Positions 5,962-6,341 of a stretch of DNA of 6,341 bases are shown here, piece by piece (position 1 is the stretch's first letter; each line of letters starts with the position of its first letter). Under the pieces are notes generated by a model, which saw only the letters and a list, made by a program, of their open reading frames with translations, did no database searches and was not told the DNA's origin. The translations under genes were made by a program, and so were the position numbers. Origin of the DNA: Deltaproteobacteria bacterium (GTDB taxonomy: Bacteria; Desulfobacterota; Desulfobacteria; Desulfobacterales; UBA11574). Where the stretch lies: contig JAFDBA010000134.1 in NCBI GenBank assembly GCA_019313505.1, positions 1 through 6,341 on the forward strand, written 5' to 3'.

Positions 5962-6115
5962 TTTTTACACCTCCAATAAGTATATATGTTTATATTGAAA
6001 AATATGTATCTATATGGCAACTTTGTTTGTATTACAGGCCATCAGCAATCCTTTTAAATTTCATCAATCCTCTTCGTGTTTCTTGCTATCAATGCGTATG
6101 ATCTTTGCCCTTTAA

Positions 6116-6202
6116 CAAATCGACCCTAAGGACCTATCCCTTAAGGGCCGATTTATCAATAAGAAGGGGATAATATGAAAATGGAGGTTGCCAAGTTAAA
6201 CC
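6116..6202 (+). repeat. 87-bp dispersed repeat, copy B
   Basis: This is the second copy of the element at 4368-4454, in direct orientation 1748 bp away, so that the pair brackets the cytochrome gene. Its hairpin has a shorter outer stem (AAATCG/CGATTT) but a better inner one (CCCTAAGG against CCTTAAGGG, one bulge). AAGGGGA-TAAT-ATG (ATG at 6175) is followed by MKMEVAKLN, then two codons and TGA (6208-6210). The TTG/TTA leucine difference between the copies is synonymous, which hints that the short frame descends from a real coding start. Confidence 0.7.
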
Positions 6203-6264
6203 TCTCTTGATTAAACCAGCAAATAGTATGCCACAAATTAGTTCTTAGTAATAATTTTTGTGCA

Positions 6265-6277
6265 TTTTGTGACAAAA
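6265..6277. promoter_or_regulatory. Perfect 13-bp palindrome upstream of the right-hand gene
   Basis: TTTTGT-G-ACAAAA is a perfect 6-bp palindrome around one base, 28 bp before ATG 6306. A TATAAC follows at 6284-6289 and could be a -10 box. The position suits an operator controlling the partial gene. No known regulator consensus is matched with confidence. Confidence 0.3.
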
Positions 6278-6305
6278 GATTTTTATAACACGATGTGGAG
6301 CCGTT

Positions 6306-6341
6306 ATGGATAAGATGCTTGATGCGGGTTTCCGTATGCTG
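6306..6341 (+). CDS. Start of an unidentified gene, truncated by the window edge
   Basis: ATG 6306 is preceded by TGGAG (6296-6300) with a 5-nt spacer and opens a frame that runs to the window edge (12 codons: MDKMLDAGFRML). Too little is present to recognise a family. It diverges from the cytochrome gene, from which it is separated by repeat copy B. The call rests on the ribosome site and the open frame only. Confidence 0.5.
   Translation, partial: MDKMLDAGFRML

Larger units (their letters stand above)
5962..6305. other. Divergent intergenic region between the cytochrome and the right-hand gene
   Basis: Apart from repeat copy B (6116-6202) and a palindrome (6265-6277), I see no gene. The strip just upstream of the cytochrome (5975-6020) is very AT-rich and should hold its promoter, but no clear -35/-10 or -24/-12 pair stands out; TTGCCA (6015-6020, minus strand) is a weak -35 candidate. 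An imperfect hairpin, CACAAATTA with TAATTTTTGTG (about 6232-6262), lies to the right of the repeat. Confidence 0.6.

Overview
The window (6341 bp) reads as chromosomal DNA of an anaerobic, metal- and redox-active bacterium. A Desulfobacterota-like (sulfate-reducer-type) lineage is my best guess. The grounds are gene content only: an Mrp/NifX fusion ATPase, a radical SAM protein with a C-terminal winged helix, a PAS sigma-54 activator and a periplasmic octaheme cytochrome c. No rRNA or other phylogenetic marker is present, so this is inference.

Layout. (1) 3-2435, minus strand: a radical SAM gene followed by an Mrp/NBP35-type P-loop ATPase carrying a C-terminal NifX-like domain. The gap between them holds an 8-bp-period tandem repeat. 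Upstream of the radical SAM start lies a broken coiled-coil reading frame and a candidate sigma-54 promoter. (2) 2587-2916: an AT-rich divergent control region with a consensus sigma-70 promoter and a cluster of GTAACG motifs. (3) 2917-4326, plus strand: a PAS/AAA+/HTH sigma-54 activator with a cysteine-rich PAS domain, probably the local regulator of the divergent genes and of itself. (4) 4483-5961, minus strand: an octaheme tetrathionate-reductase-like (OTR) cytochrome, flanked by two direct copies of an 87-bp hairpin-containing repeat. (5) 6306 to the end: the first 12 codons of an unidentified plus-strand gene.

Main result. A routine gene caller would split the cytochrome into a 96-residue piece and a headless 360-residue piece. 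The two lie in the same frame, separated by one in-frame TGA (5671-5673, codon 97). The frame between them stays open and encodes the second CxxCH heme site, so only the joined 492-residue product has eight heme motifs. The TGA falls where I recall an invariant Cys in this family. Counting from it, Asp183 and Lys186 match the spacing of the Shewanella OTR active-site residues as I remember them (Cys64, Asp150, Lys153). Seventeen bases after the TGA is a perfect 7-bp stem with an AGGU loop, in the position and shape of a bacterial SECIS element. The most interesting reading is a selenocysteine-containing octaheme cytochrome with Sec replacing the catalytic Cys. The main alternative is a recent single-base nonsense mutation.
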